DNA from: Alteromonas abrolhosensis
GTDB taxonomy: Bacteria; Pseudomonadota; Gammaproteobacteria; Enterobacterales; Alteromonadaceae
Direction: 5' to 3'
Length of the DNA: 64,000 bases
Assembly: GCF_001953635.1 (NCBI RefSeq)
Contig: NZ_MEJH01000006.1
Coordinates: 125,915-189,914 of the forward strand
A program made the position numbers and the translations under genes. The notes under the pieces were generated by a model. That model searched no databases, had not been told where the DNA came from, and saw nothing but the letters and a program-made list of their open reading frames with translations. Positions 1-8,126 of this stretch are shown here, piece after piece. The first letter of the stretch is position 1, and each line of letters starts with the position of its first letter.

Positions 1-588
1 GAAGTAAGACAGCATTATTGGGTACCCCATTATCAGGAAAAGTACCCGACCGACATTCCAGAACTGGGGGCAATTCAGCTCAAAAAGCTAAATATTCAAG
101 GGGAAACCTTTTATATGCGCCCGCTGAACCCAGCCGATGAACGGCGCTTGCAGGAATTCTTTTATTCCCACACTAAAGAAACGCTGAGGCTGCGTTATAA
201 CTACGACCCAAAGCAGATGTCTCGTGAAAAGTCGTGTAATTTGGTGTCGGTGGACCAAAGCTCTGATGCGGCGTTGTGTATTGTAAGACAAGAAGGCTCC
301 CGAATTACCATTCACGCTGTGGGGCGGTTTTACTACAACCCTAATGACAATACTTGTGAGGCCGCGTTTGTTACCCGTGAAACCCAGCAGGGAAAGGGTA
401 TGGCAAGTCGGTTGTTAAACGAGTTAATCAACGTGGCAAAGAAGAGGGGAATTGCGAAGATGATGGCCTACGTGCGTGGCGATAACAGCCCGATGATTGC
501 CATTTTCGAGCAAGCGCAATTTAAACGGAAGTTTACTGGCGACCCCAGTGACATAGAGTTAGTACTAGATTTGGCATCACTCGCATGA
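1..588 (+). CDS. GNAT-family N-acetyltransferase, 3' part (likely C-terminus of an acetyl-CoA hydrolase/GNAT fusion)
   Basis: The reading frame is open from base 1, so the first 38 codons before the internal ATG at 115 belong to a gene that starts outside the window. The visible 195 residues carry a GNAT acetyltransferase domain from about residue 39 to the end, with the acetyl-CoA pyrophosphate loop QQGKGMA near residue 130. Family knowledge: marine gammaproteobacteria have a long protein with an acetyl-CoA hydrolase/transferase-like part followed by GNAT, usually next to a deacetylase. The upstream peptide (HYWVPHYQEKYPTDIPE) suggests that protein, but this is an inference. Its stop overlaps the next gene's start by 4 bases (ATGA), so the two are translationally coupled. 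It may acetylate protein lysines. Confidence 0.82.
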   Translation, partial: EVRQHYWVPHYQEKYPTDIPELGAIQLKKLNIQGETFYMRPLNPADERRLQEFFYSHTKETLRLRYNYDPKQMSREKSCNLVSVDQSSDAALCIVRQEGSRITIHAVGRFYYNPNDNTCEAAFVTRETQQGKGMASRLLNELINVAKKRGIAKMMAYVRGDNSPMIAIFEQAQFKRKFTGDPSDIELVLDLASLA

Positions 589-1556
589 CAATTAAAATTT
601 TTCGCGGCAAACACGGCACTAAACACGACCTGGGGAAAGATCACCCCGAGTCACCGGATCGCTTGTTCGCCATTGACGACCAATTACTGTCTTCTGGACT
701 CGATATGGTTTGTGAGCATGCCGATGCTACGCCTATTGCCGAAGCCTATCTCAAATTGGCCCATGACCCTTACTATGTGAAAAGTGTGTTTGAGCATGCG
801 GCTCAGTCCATTTTTAGTGACCACGAAAAAACACTCTATTCCGAAAACAAGGATAACGTGGCCTGGTTAGACGAAGATACTGGCTTGATGCGACACAGCT
901 TAAATGCAGCGCTGGAATCGGCAGGTGCGGGATGTAACGCCGTGGACTGGGTCATGGAAGGTAACGACAGGCAGGCATTCTGTGCGACCAGGCCACCAGG
1001 GCACCACGCTACCTACGATAGCGCCATGGGCTTCTGTATTTTTAATAACATTGTTATTGCCGCGCGCTATGCGCTTCAAAACTACGAATTAAAACGTGTT
1101 GCCATAATCGATTTTGATGTTCACCACGGAAACGGTACTGAGCAAATTGTTGCTGGCGATCAGCGCATTATGCTGTGCAGCAGTTTTCAGCATCCCTTTT
1201 ATCCTCACAGCGGGTCGCCGGTATCTGCAAGTAATATTCTTTCGGTTCCGCTTGAAGCGGGAACTACGGGTGAGGTATTTCGAGAAAAAGTACAACACTG
1301 GTTTGATGCATTACGCAATTTTCAACCGGAGCTGATTCTTATTTCTGCGGGTTTTGATGCCCATGCCGAAGACCCTATGGCCCATTTGCGTTTGGTGGAA
1401 GACGATTATTTTTGGATAAGCCAACAGCTTCGCGCTGTGGCAGATGAATGCTGTCAGGGTAGAATAGTGAGTATGCTAGAAGGCGGCTACGATTTAAGTG
1501 CATTAGGTCGTAGCGTAGTGGCGCACCTCAAGGGAATGAGCCGCCCTATTGAATAA
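585..1556 (+). CDS. Histone deacetylase family protein (acetoin-utilisation/AcuC-like)
   Basis: Zinc-dependent deacetylase of the arginase/deacetylase fold, 323 residues, the normal length for bacterial class II-like members. Visible catalytic features are the tandem histidines of RPPGHHAT (H140, H141), zinc ligands in DFDVHHGNG (D178, H180), the later Asp in SAGFDAH, and the transition-state Tyr in EGGYDLSAL. It probably removes acetyl groups from lysine side chains or small amines in the cytoplasm. The start ATG overlaps the stop of the acetyltransferase gene, so an acetylase and a deacetylase are made from one message, reminiscent of the acuA/acuC arrangement controlling acetyl-CoA synthetase. 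The exact substrate cannot be read from sequence. Confidence 0.93.
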   Translation: MTIKIFRGKHGTKHDLGKDHPESPDRLFAIDDQLLSSGLDMVCEHADATPIAEAYLKLAHDPYYVKSVFEHAAQSIFSDHEKTLYSENKDNVAWLDEDTGLMRHSLNAALESAGAGCNAVDWVMEGNDRQAFCATRPPGHHATYDSAMGFCIFNNIVIAARYALQNYELKRVAIIDFDVHHGNGTEQIVAGDQRIMLCSSFQHPFYPHSGSPVSASNILSVPLEAGTTGEVFREKVQHWFDALRNFQPELILISAGFDAHAEDPMAHLRLVEDDYFWISQQLRAVADECCQGRIVSMLEGGYDLSALGRSVVAHLKGMSRPIE

Positions 1557-1659
1557 TCTCAACAGGGCAGCATTGCACGTAATTTAGAGCGCCGGTAACC
1601 GCATCAGAAAATCAAAGTCATAAAATTGTCTCAGTATCGGCGCTTCAGCTTTGTTTAGC

Positions 1660-2400
1660 TTAGGCTATCCATTTCGTAAGCATATATAGACCAGCACCTA
1701 ACATGGCAAGGTTTTCGGTAAGCGATATAAACCCAAGAGGTAGATCTGAGTTACCGCCAACACATGCGCATTTAAGTTCACGTTTATCGATATATACCGC
1801 CTTAATAACAGACACAGCTCCTATTGCACCGATAAATATAGAGACGGGCGATACCAATATTGCTGGTAGGCCAGCCAACATACCAAGTCCTGCAAAGGCT
1901 TCTGCGAAAGGATAAACATAGGCGTATCTAACGTGCTTCATTGCCAGCAAATCATAAGTAATGAACTGATTTGAGAACGCTACAATGTCCTGAAGTTTTT
2001 GTAGTGCGAGGATCACCATGGTGACACCGATAAAATTCATTACAAAAGGTTCGATACCAGCTGGTAAACCCCCTTTGAGCATAAGTGCCAATACCATGAG
2101 TGCGGCCAACGAAAAAATTACGATGATTGGTGTGTAGCGCGACCCAAACTCACTTTCTTGCTTTAAATTGAAGTAATCTCTTAAGTCGTCATAGCCACCA
2201 ATACGTTTATCATCGATAAACGTTTGCGGGGTGGTTTTTACATTGTGTTTTTCTTTAAAGGCGTCGGTTTCACTTCTGCTGGACAAGTGATGGTCTTCAA
2301 CGTCGTAGCCCTTTCTTTCGAGTAAATCTTTTGATTTAAGACCGAAGGGGCAAATGTGTTCCGATGTAACCATGCGATAAAGTACGGCGCGTTTTGACAT
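1660..2400 (-). CDS. Glutaredoxin-membrane (MauE/DoxX-like) fusion protein
   Basis: Residues 1 to about 78 form a glutaredoxin domain with a monothiol-type HICPFGLK active site, the cis-proline loop TTPQTFID and the glutathione-binding IGGYDDL. From about residue 90 to the end there are four hydrophobic segments resembling the MauE/DoxX membrane family, with a CAC pair near residue 212 between segments 3 and 4. The combination suggests a membrane-anchored thiol relay that moves reducing equivalents across the inner membrane. The start is set by AAGGAG eight bases before the ATG. The neighbour downstream of the start is a DUF6436 thioredoxin-like protein on the same strand. The substrate is unknown. 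Confidence 0.85.
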   Translation of the reverse strand: MSKRAVLYRMVTSEHICPFGLKSKDLLERKGYDVEDHHLSSRSETDAFKEKHNVKTTPQTFIDDKRIGGYDDLRDYFNLKQESEFGSRYTPIIVIFSLAALMVLALMLKGGLPAGIEPFVMNFIGVTMVILALQKLQDIVAFSNQFITYDLLAMKHVRYAYVYPFAEAFAGLGMLAGLPAILVSPVSIFIGAIGAVSVIKAVYIDKRELKCACVGGNSDLPLGFISLTENLAMLGAGLYMLTKWIA

Positions 2401-2522
2401 TGTGGACTCCTTGTAAACCTTTCAGGAAACAAACGTAGATGAGCAAAAAATGCACGTTTTTTGCCCACATTTAAGTGATATTACGTATTACAGAGAAAGA
2501 TTACAGAATTCGTGCCAGTGGT

Positions 2523-3041
2523 TTAGCAGAAGCAGCCTAGTGCGTCAGTATTGATCACCGCACCACGGTAAGGCAGGTGTGAGGTATAACCCACCACCTG
2601 GTCGACAAGGTTGTTGCCAGTAAAGCAGCCATAGCCCGTAGCGTAAGGGCCTAAATAGCGAAGTTGCGCTTGCCCATCTAACACAATTAATGCCGGGACG
2701 GCGTCGAGCATAGCTTCTAGCTTCGGTACGTCTTCCACATTAAGTCTGACTTGATGAAACTCGTCACCTAATTTCGCAAGCAGCTGGGTTTGATGAGGAG
2801 TAGTAAGCGTTTCACAATAGCAGCGGGAGCGCGTACCCACATGAATAATAGAACCTGCGCCGATGCCCTGTTCTTTTAACAGCGCTACAAGCGAGGCATC
2901 GAAGTCTGGTGCAGTGGTGCGATGCAGCAATTCGCCATTAGGGTCGAAAGCAGAGAGCTGACGTTGTCCGTATACTAACAGGGCGGTGAGTAAACTTACC
3001 GCCCAAAGCATAAGTAGTAACCAGCTTGTCTTTTTTTGCAT
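2523..3041 (-). CDS. DUF6436 family, membrane-anchored thioredoxin-like protein
   Basis: 172 residues. A single N-terminal transmembrane segment (about residues 7-25) is followed by a periplasmic domain with a thioredoxin-like pattern: a beta strand ending in RSRCYCETL (active-site-like CYC near residue 73), then VPALIVLDGQAQLRYLGPY, where the cis-proline of thioredoxin folds would lie. Two further cysteines near the end (ALGCFC) and one in GYGCF are unusual and could form extra disulfides. I assign it to DUF6436 from this pattern. Its role is unknown; redox or metal handling in the envelope is plausible given the glutaredoxin fusion next to it. Confidence 0.72.
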   Translation of the reverse strand: MQKKTSWLLLMLWAVSLLTALLVYGQRQLSAFDPNGELLHRTTAPDFDASLVALLKEQGIGAGSIIHVGTRSRCYCETLTTPHQTQLLAKLGDEFHQVRLNVEDVPKLEAMLDAVPALIVLDGQAQLRYLGPYATGYGCFTGNNLVDQVVGYTSHLPYRGAVINTDALGCFC

Positions 3042-3077
3042 TAGGCAAAGGCCTACATTCGTGCGCGATAGAGACAG

Positions 3078-4574
3078 TTAAAGCTCAAAGCGTTCAATGG
3101 CGCTGCGCATGCGCTGCGATATTTGTGATAACACTTCAACCTCACCCGCAAGCGATTGAGCAGTAGCTAGCTCTTCTGAAGTAAACTCGCTCAAACGCGC
3201 CGTACTTTGCGCAATTGAAGATGATGCTGTTTCCTGCTCAACTGCTGATGTTGCAATTTCGGTCATGCTTTCACTCGCTTCACGAATTTGCGTCATGATC
3301 TCTGTCATGGCTGAGGTTGCGTTATTACTGGAGATAACGGCTTCGTCGACCAACTGAATACAGGTTTGCATTTGCTCAACTGAGCTGGCGGTTTGAGCAA
3401 CAAGTTGTTCGGTGATGCTTGTGATTTGATCAGCACTTTCTTTTGAACGAATAGCCAGCGTGCGTACTTCGTCTGCGACCACAGCGAAACCACGACCGTG
3501 TTCACCAGCCCGGGCGGACTCAATAGCAGCGTTCAGGGCAAGTAAGTTAGTCTGTTCCGCTACTGCTGTAATCGAGCGCATGGCATCGGAAATATGTGAG
3601 CACTGCTCATTTAGAGCAGAATTTGTTTTGGCCGCTGTATTTAGCGTATTGCGCAGTGAGTCAATAGTGCGGCTTGTATTAGAAATTGAGTCGCGTGTTG
3701 TCTGGGATGCACTTTGTGCTGCTGTGGCTTTATCGCTGGCAAGGGTTGTTTGCTCTGTCGACAACTGCATAGTTTGCGCAATTTCTTCTGACGATGCCGA
3801 TACCATAGCAATTTCTTGATCGGTGTTTTTGCTAATTTCAAACATATTATGTGCCGCTAATTCCATCTTACCGCAACCGCGAACGACTTCGTCAGTTAGG
3901 TTAGAGGCAAGCTCTATTAGCGACTTCACTTGGTCAATAAGCTCGGCAAACGGCTTAACGATTTTGTTTTCGCGGTTAAGCTTCACGGCCAAATCTAGTT
4001 TGCCATCGGCTTTTTGCATGGTGTCGATGGCTAAGCGCAACTCAGCTGCGCCTGCGCCCTCTTGGTGACTTTGTTTAGCCATATACATCAATACGCCTCC
4101 TTCTGAGAGCGCGAAGACCGCATGCATTAACAATATGGGGAAGGTAACGTGACCTTCTTCAAAAATGAATAAGGGTGCGCCGCCCGCTTGTAAAAAGAAA
4201 AACGAGATGTGATGAACGGCAACAACTGCTGTACCTGTAGCAACCACTTTCCAATCTCTGAAATATGAAAGGAAAGCAAGGAGTACAAATATTTCGAAGT
4301 GTATTTCTATTAGTCCGAACGATTGGTGAATGTGAAGGGCAGTAAGCAGTTGTACACCAATCGCTATCGCGTGACGACTAATCGCTGAATAGGGATTTTG
4401 AATGCTAAGTACTAGTGGCACAACAGCAATAGGAATGCCAAAGACAAATGCAGGGAGAAGTTCACCTGTATACAGCCCAATAGCAACCGCTAAAAGCAAT
4501 TGGATAGCAATAACGACACGAAAAATCTTGTGACCTTCTAAGAGCCAAGGGTACTGCATGCCAATCTCCGACAA
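3078..4574 (-). CDS. Methyl-accepting chemotaxis protein with multi-pass membrane sensor
   Basis: 498 residues. The first about 175 residues contain roughly six hydrophobic segments and no large periplasmic ligand domain, so the sensor is buried in or near the membrane. A linker (about 176-230) leads to the long signalling coiled coil. The conserved hairpin tip is present ([20 protein letters not shown] and [10 protein letters not shown], about residues 345-375), which contacts CheA and CheW. There is no obvious HAMP domain and no C-terminal NWETF-type pentapeptide for CheR/CheB tethering; the protein ends AIERFEL. It is transcribed away from the ATP-grasp gene. The ligand is unknown; such receptors often sense membrane or energy state. 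Confidence 0.93.
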   Translation of the reverse strand: MSEIGMQYPWLLEGHKIFRVVIAIQLLLAVAIGLYTGELLPAFVFGIPIAVVPLVLSIQNPYSAISRHAIAIGVQLLTALHIHQSFGLIEIHFEIFVLLAFLSYFRDWKVVATGTAVVAVHHISFFFLQAGGAPLFIFEEGHVTFPILLMHAVFALSEGGVLMYMAKQSHQEGAGAAELRLAIDTMQKADGKLDLAVKLNRENKIVKPFAELIDQVKSLIELASNLTDEVVRGCGKMELAAHNMFEISKNTDQEIAMVSASSEEIAQTMQLSTEQTTLASDKATAAQSASQTTRDSISNTSRTIDSLRNTLNTAAKTNSALNEQCSHISDAMRSITAVAEQTNLLALNAAIESARAGEHGRGFAVVADEVRTLAIRSKESADQITSITEQLVAQTASSVEQMQTCIQLVDEAVISSNNATSAMTEIMTQIREASESMTEIATSAVEQETASSSIAQSTARLSEFTSEELATAQSLAGEVEVLSQISQRMRSAIERFEL

Positions 4575-4678
4575 GTATTTTGGGTTAAGTGTAGGTTAAA
4601 AATTTGGGCTGTGCTAATTTCGCGAAAGTCTACGTAAGTTATTGTATTTACGCCATGCAACTTTTAGCTTAATGAGCT

Positions 4679-4702
4679 TATATTAAAAAAGTTTAATATA
4701 AT
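4679..4702 (+). promoter_or_regulatory. Inverted repeat overlapping a -10 box before the ATP-grasp gene
   Basis: TATATTAAA at 4679-4687 and TTTAATATA at 4692-4700 are a perfect 9-bp inverted repeat with a 4-base spacer. The right arm runs into TATAAT (4697-4702), a consensus -10 hexamer, with the ATG at 4723 and AAGGA at 4711-4715. No good -35 is seen. A protein bound to the repeat would block this promoter. The site also lies in the gap shared with the divergent chemoreceptor gene. Confidence 0.5.
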
Positions 4703-4722
4703 GTTAGTCCAAGGAATAAAAT

Positions 4723-5619
4723 ATGCCATCTGTCTCATTTCTTTCTACCGATAACCTCGAAGATTTCTTTGTGTACGATGAACTTTTGATTCCTTACTTC
4801 AACGACCGCGATTGGTCAGTTGAAACTATATCGTGGCATAAGAAGGCGGAAAATTGGGATAGATTTGACTATGTGATTGTTCGCAGTACGTGGGATTATC
4901 AGCAGCACGCCGAGGCTTTTCTGGCTTGTTTGGAAGAAATTGAAGCGTCAACAGCCACCTTGCTTAACCCGTTGTCTCTTATTCGTTGGAATATTGAAAA
5001 ACACTACCTTAAGGACTTGCAAGACAAAGGTGTTCCCATCGTAAAAACACAATGGGAGAGTGCGTATGATAACAGTGTTATAAATGACGCTTTTTCTAGT
5101 TTTAAGTGCGATACCCTAGTGGTTAAACCCACACTTAGTGCAAATGCAGATGACACATTTAAGCTCTCACAAGCTGATTGGCACGAACAGCAGCAGGTTC
5201 TCTCTGATACATTCAACCAGCGCGATTTCATGGTTCAGCCATTTTTAAAGAGTGTGGTTGACGAGGGGGAGTACTCCCTGTTTTATTTTGATGGGAAATA
5301 CAGTCATGCGATAAAGAAGGTTCCGCAACAAGGCGATTTTCGTGTACAAGAGGAGCACGGGGGAAGCTTGCATCTGATTTCAGCAGTTCAAGAACAATTA
5401 GATATTGCCCAAAAAGCATTGTCAGCAATGCCTTGCAACGCGCTCTATGCGCGGGTTGATTTAGTTAGGCAAGATAACCAGTGGGCAGTAATGGAACTAG
5501 AACTTATTGAGCCTTCACTGTATTTCAACCTAGACGAGCAATCTCCACTTCGCTTTGTTGAAGCTTTAGTAAGCGTTCATCAGGCTGGCTTGAGCACTAA
5601 AAAAAGGCTGGAAAAATAA
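4723..5619 (+). CDS. ATP-grasp domain protein of unknown substrate
   Basis: 298 residues. The N-terminal preATP-grasp part contains FDYVIVRSTWDYQQH, a motif I know from ATP-grasp proteins related to the cycloserine-pathway ligase DcsG and RimK-like ligases. The ATP-binding part shows LVVKPTLSANADD (phosphate-side lysine), FMVQPFLKSV, GEYSLFYFDGKYSHAIKK and the metal-binding end VMELELIEPSLYF. Such enzymes join a carboxylate to an amine or thiol through an acyl phosphate. No peptide, precursor or biosynthetic partner lies next to it, so the product is unknown. The ATG is supported by AAGGA seven bases upstream. A hairpin overlaps its stop codon. Confidence 0.78.
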   Translation: MPSVSFLSTDNLEDFFVYDELLIPYFNDRDWSVETISWHKKAENWDRFDYVIVRSTWDYQQHAEAFLACLEEIEASTATLLNPLSLIRWNIEKHYLKDLQDKGVPIVKTQWESAYDNSVINDAFSSFKCDTLVVKPTLSANADDTFKLSQADWHEQQQVLSDTFNQRDFMVQPFLKSVVDEGEYSLFYFDGKYSHAIKKVPQQGDFRVQEEHGGSLHLISAVQEQLDIAQKALSAMPCNALYARVDLVRQDNQWAVMELELIEPSLYFNLDEQSPLRFVEALVSVHQAGLSTKKRLEK

Positions 5620-5637
5620 GTCTTTGCCAGCCCTTTT
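5602..5637 (+). terminator. Terminator overlapping the end of the ATP-grasp gene
   Basis: GGCTGG (5606-5611) pairs with CCAGCC (5627-5632), extended by an A-run on the left and TTTT on the right with one bulge. The hairpin begins inside the last codons of the ATP-grasp gene and separates it from the convergent DUF3300 gene. Confidence 0.55.
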
Positions 5638-5750
5638 AAGCCAAAGCGTCGCGAACTCTTTGTCACTGAAAACGATGCGTAGTGTTTGACGCCATAAATT
5701 CTCGATGCAACTTTGAAAAAGCCCCCACGATAGAAGTAATATTTAGCAAA

Positions 5751-7244
5751 CTAGTGCTTGTAGCTCGTACCCTTCGAAATGCTCCTTTCTACGCGAGACA
5801 CCTGCCTTTGGGTCTTCTCGCTACGGGCAGATCTCACCTCACTGCGTTTGTTTACTTCAGCAACTCGTGATTGAACACGGTTTTCAGTTCGGAAACTACC
5901 TCGCTCAATGCGTTCAGGTTTACTGCTTTCGCGAGCGAACTGTCGGTCTTGCGGACTGGTTTTTTCAAGGCGCTCCCTCGAATCAATTTGCTTGCTTGAA
6001 CGCAATGGCGTCTCTCCCCGGTTAGCGAACCGTTTTGATTCTGCGGGTGATATTAATCGAGCAGGCTTATCTCGCTTTAATTGCTGTAAAGTGTTATCTC
6101 TTGTTGGCCTTTCATTTTTGGCTACCGCTTGATTGCGTTTTAACGCGTGTTCAATCGATTGCTTACGTTTAACAGTATCTTGTCTGTTAGGTAAACGATT
6201 TTCTCTGAGCGGTGTTACTTGCTTAGGCTCAATCGTACGTTTCACGGGATTCGCTTCCCCTCTTCGCACTATTGTTTTTACAGCGCGTTCATCGTCGTGA
6301 CGGGCCGGTGAGTTCGTCGGTGTAAGCCGCCTATCTGACAAGTGCTTTGCCCGCGTTACACTGCCATGTTCGTAGCGCGTAGGCGCACTATGGACCACGC
6401 GGTTCGAGTAACGTGCACGACGATGTACAGTGTTGTGCTCCCAGCGGTAGTAGTCTCGACTTATTACTCTTTTTCTAGGACTACCGTGATAATACCGGCG
6501 AACTGGTTCGCGGTGTATCACTACATGACGGTTATGCCAGTGCACGCTACCAAAGAAAAAGAACGTAGAAAGATGAATACTAGGAGACCAATAAACATTG
6601 CTATGGTGATGGTAGCTAACGTGATGACGCCAGTGCACTGGGGTAGTAGCATGCCACCAATGGCCGTATACAACCAATGGGTCGTAGTAGGGAACGTAGA
6701 CCACTTCCCGCTGACGCGGCTCAATGTAAATTATTTCACGAGTAGATTCGCGTTCTCTTTCAACTTCAATATAGTCATTGGTCACCAAGTTACCGGTGTT
6801 TAGCGCGTGCTGGCGAAGCACTTGAACTCGGTCTAGCACGCGACTTTGATCAATCAAGACACTATCACCAAGCTGCTGTAACCATTCAAGATCATTTGCC
6901 ATTGTATTCAGTAGATCTGTAAATGGAGCGAGCGCTTTTACGCTCGGGTCCCAGCTAACACTCTCTAAAACATTTTCCACTTGTTCAGGGGTTAAATGCT
7001 GATTGCTTTGACGCCAGCGATCCGCGGCTACCACATCTAATGGATAGGTAGCAGCAATCAATATGTGGGTGAGAAGGGTGTCAGGGTAAAGTGCAATAGG
7101 CGCAAGTACACTGTCTAGTTCTGCGTCAGAATATTGCTGCGTTGACGCAGAAACATGTGCAAGGTTGGCGTTCGACTGGGCGATGGCAGGTAGCGCTGAA
7201 ACACTAGACAGTGCGACAATCACAGATAAGGTTATGTTTTTCAT
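5751..7244 (-). CDS. DUF3300 domain envelope protein with His-rich and Arg/Lys-rich tail
   Basis: 497 residues. A signal peptide (first about 22 residues, ending LPAIAQS) is followed by the DUF3300 domain (about 35-190): SDAELDSVLAPIALYPD, then IEPRQREVVYVPYYDP. After it comes a stretch rich in His, Trp and Tyr (about 190-290, for example WHATTPVHWRHHVSYHHHS) and then about 200 residues of low-complexity Arg/Lys/Gln/Ser sequence that looks disordered. Function is unknown for the family. The histidine patch could bind metal and the basic tail could bind nucleic acid or anionic envelope polymers; both are inference. It is a single gene with its own leader. Confidence 0.85.
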   Translation of the reverse strand: MKNITLSVIVALSSVSALPAIAQSNANLAHVSASTQQYSDAELDSVLAPIALYPDTLLTHILIAATYPLDVVAADRWRQSNQHLTPEQVENVLESVSWDPSVKALAPFTDLLNTMANDLEWLQQLGDSVLIDQSRVLDRVQVLRQHALNTGNLVTNDYIEVERERESTREIIYIEPRQREVVYVPYYDPLVVYGHWWHATTPVHWRHHVSYHHHSNVYWSPSIHLSTFFFFGSVHWHNRHVVIHREPVRRYYHGSPRKRVISRDYYRWEHNTVHRRARYSNRVVHSAPTRYEHGSVTRAKHLSDRRLTPTNSPARHDDERAVKTIVRRGEANPVKRTIEPKQVTPLRENRLPNRQDTVKRKQSIEHALKRNQAVAKNERPTRDNTLQQLKRDKPARLISPAESKRFANRGETPLRSSKQIDSRERLEKTSPQDRQFARESSKPERIERGSFRTENRVQSRVAEVNKRSEVRSARSEKTQRQVSRVERSISKGTSYKH

Positions 7245-7342
7245 ACATTCTCCTTAGCGCATGAGCAACGGCTTTTCGCGCGCTAAATGGTAAGTCTGTA
7301 TACGTTATAACCAGTCTATGATTAACCCAAGCTGAATAGAAA

Positions 7343-7364
7343 ACGCCCACATTGGTGCGGGCGT
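7343..7364 (-). terminator. Terminator downstream of ribA
   Basis: Read on the minus strand, ACGCCC (7364-7359) pairs with GGGCGT (7348-7343) around a 10-base loop and is followed by TTTTC. It lies 16 bases past the ribA stop codon and before the DUF3300 gene, so it probably insulates the two. Confidence 0.6.
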
Positions 7365-7379
7365 CTTTAAATAACTCGT

Positions 7380-7994
7380 CTATTTGAAAACGTGGGGGTC
7401 GAAAGCGTGCCCAAGCTTTTCTGTTTTCGTCTTTAAGTAATGCTTGTTGTCTTTGGTGATACCGTGGTCAATAGGCTTACGTGCAACCACGTCTATACCA
7501 AGCGCTTTTAGTGCTGCCAACTTTTTCGGGTTGTTTGTCATAAGCTCAACATGCTTCACATTCAGCGTATCTAGCATCAGCTTGCAGATATCGTAACTTC
7601 TTAAATCGGCGTCAAATCCAAGATGTTCGTTAGCTTCTACCGTGTCCATGCCACTATCTTGAAGGTTGTAGGCGCGAATTTTATTCAAAAGACCGATGCC
7701 GCGTCCTTCCTGACGCAAATAAAGCAGCACACCGTGACCGTTATCCACGATGTTTTGCATGGCTTTTTCTAGCTGAAAGCCACAGTCACAGCGAGTGCTA
7801 AATAAAGAATCGCCTGTTAAGCATTCTGAATGGATACGAATTGGCACTACGTCGTCTTCTTTCCACTCTCCATAAGAAAGGGCAACGTGTTCTTGGCCAC
7901 TGGCTTCAACAAAGCCGTGTATTTTAAAATCGCCCATGCGAGTGGGTAATTTAGCGGAACTGACATATTCGTATTTAGGCTGTTTGCTACTCAT
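7380..7994 (-). CDS. ribA: GTP cyclohydrolase II
   Basis: First step of riboflavin synthesis: opens GTP to 2,5-diamino-6-ribosylamino-pyrimidinone phosphate, with formate and pyrophosphate released. 204 residues from the chosen start, close to the E. coli enzyme. The zinc site is in [20 protein letters not shown] (three cysteines), followed by [11 protein letters not shown] and the GTP-binding [12 protein letters not shown]. The frame is open back to an ATG at 8060, but a TATAAT box at 8064-8069 would start the message at about 8057, inside that extension, and the extra 22 residues do not belong to the family. The start at 7994 gives the usual N-terminus before [12 protein letters not shown]. 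Confidence 0.96.
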   Translation of the reverse strand: MSSKQPKYEYVSSAKLPTRMGDFKIHGFVEASGQEHVALSYGEWKEDDVVPIRIHSECLTGDSLFSTRCDCGFQLEKAMQNIVDNGHGVLLYLRQEGRGIGLLNKIRAYNLQDSGMDTVEANEHLGFDADLRSYDICKLMLDTLNVKHVELMTNNPKKLAALKALGIDVVARKPIDHGITKDNKHYLKTKTEKLGHAFDPHVFK

Positions 7995-8063
7995 GTTACT
8001 TCTACACTTTGGACAGTAGGCAATAAGTGGGGATGACTTCTTTTTTTGCAAGTCTACCATTTT

Positions 8064-8069
8064 ATTATA
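8064..8069 (-). promoter_or_regulatory. Probable -10 box of the ribA promoter
   Basis: TATAAT on the minus strand, about 70 bases before the chosen ribA start. No convincing -35 hexamer is present. Its position excludes the longer ribA start at 8060. Confidence 0.45.
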
Positions 8070-8126
8070 CGCGAGTTGACGCTAGTGCTATCACTTTTTT
8101 CGTAAGACGTATATTAAGTGCAGTTA

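Noticed and set aside
6342..6803. 153-codon open frame antisense to the DUF3300 gene
   Set aside because: It lies wholly opposite a well-supported gene, is made of low-complexity codon shadow, and has no ribosome site or recognisable domain.
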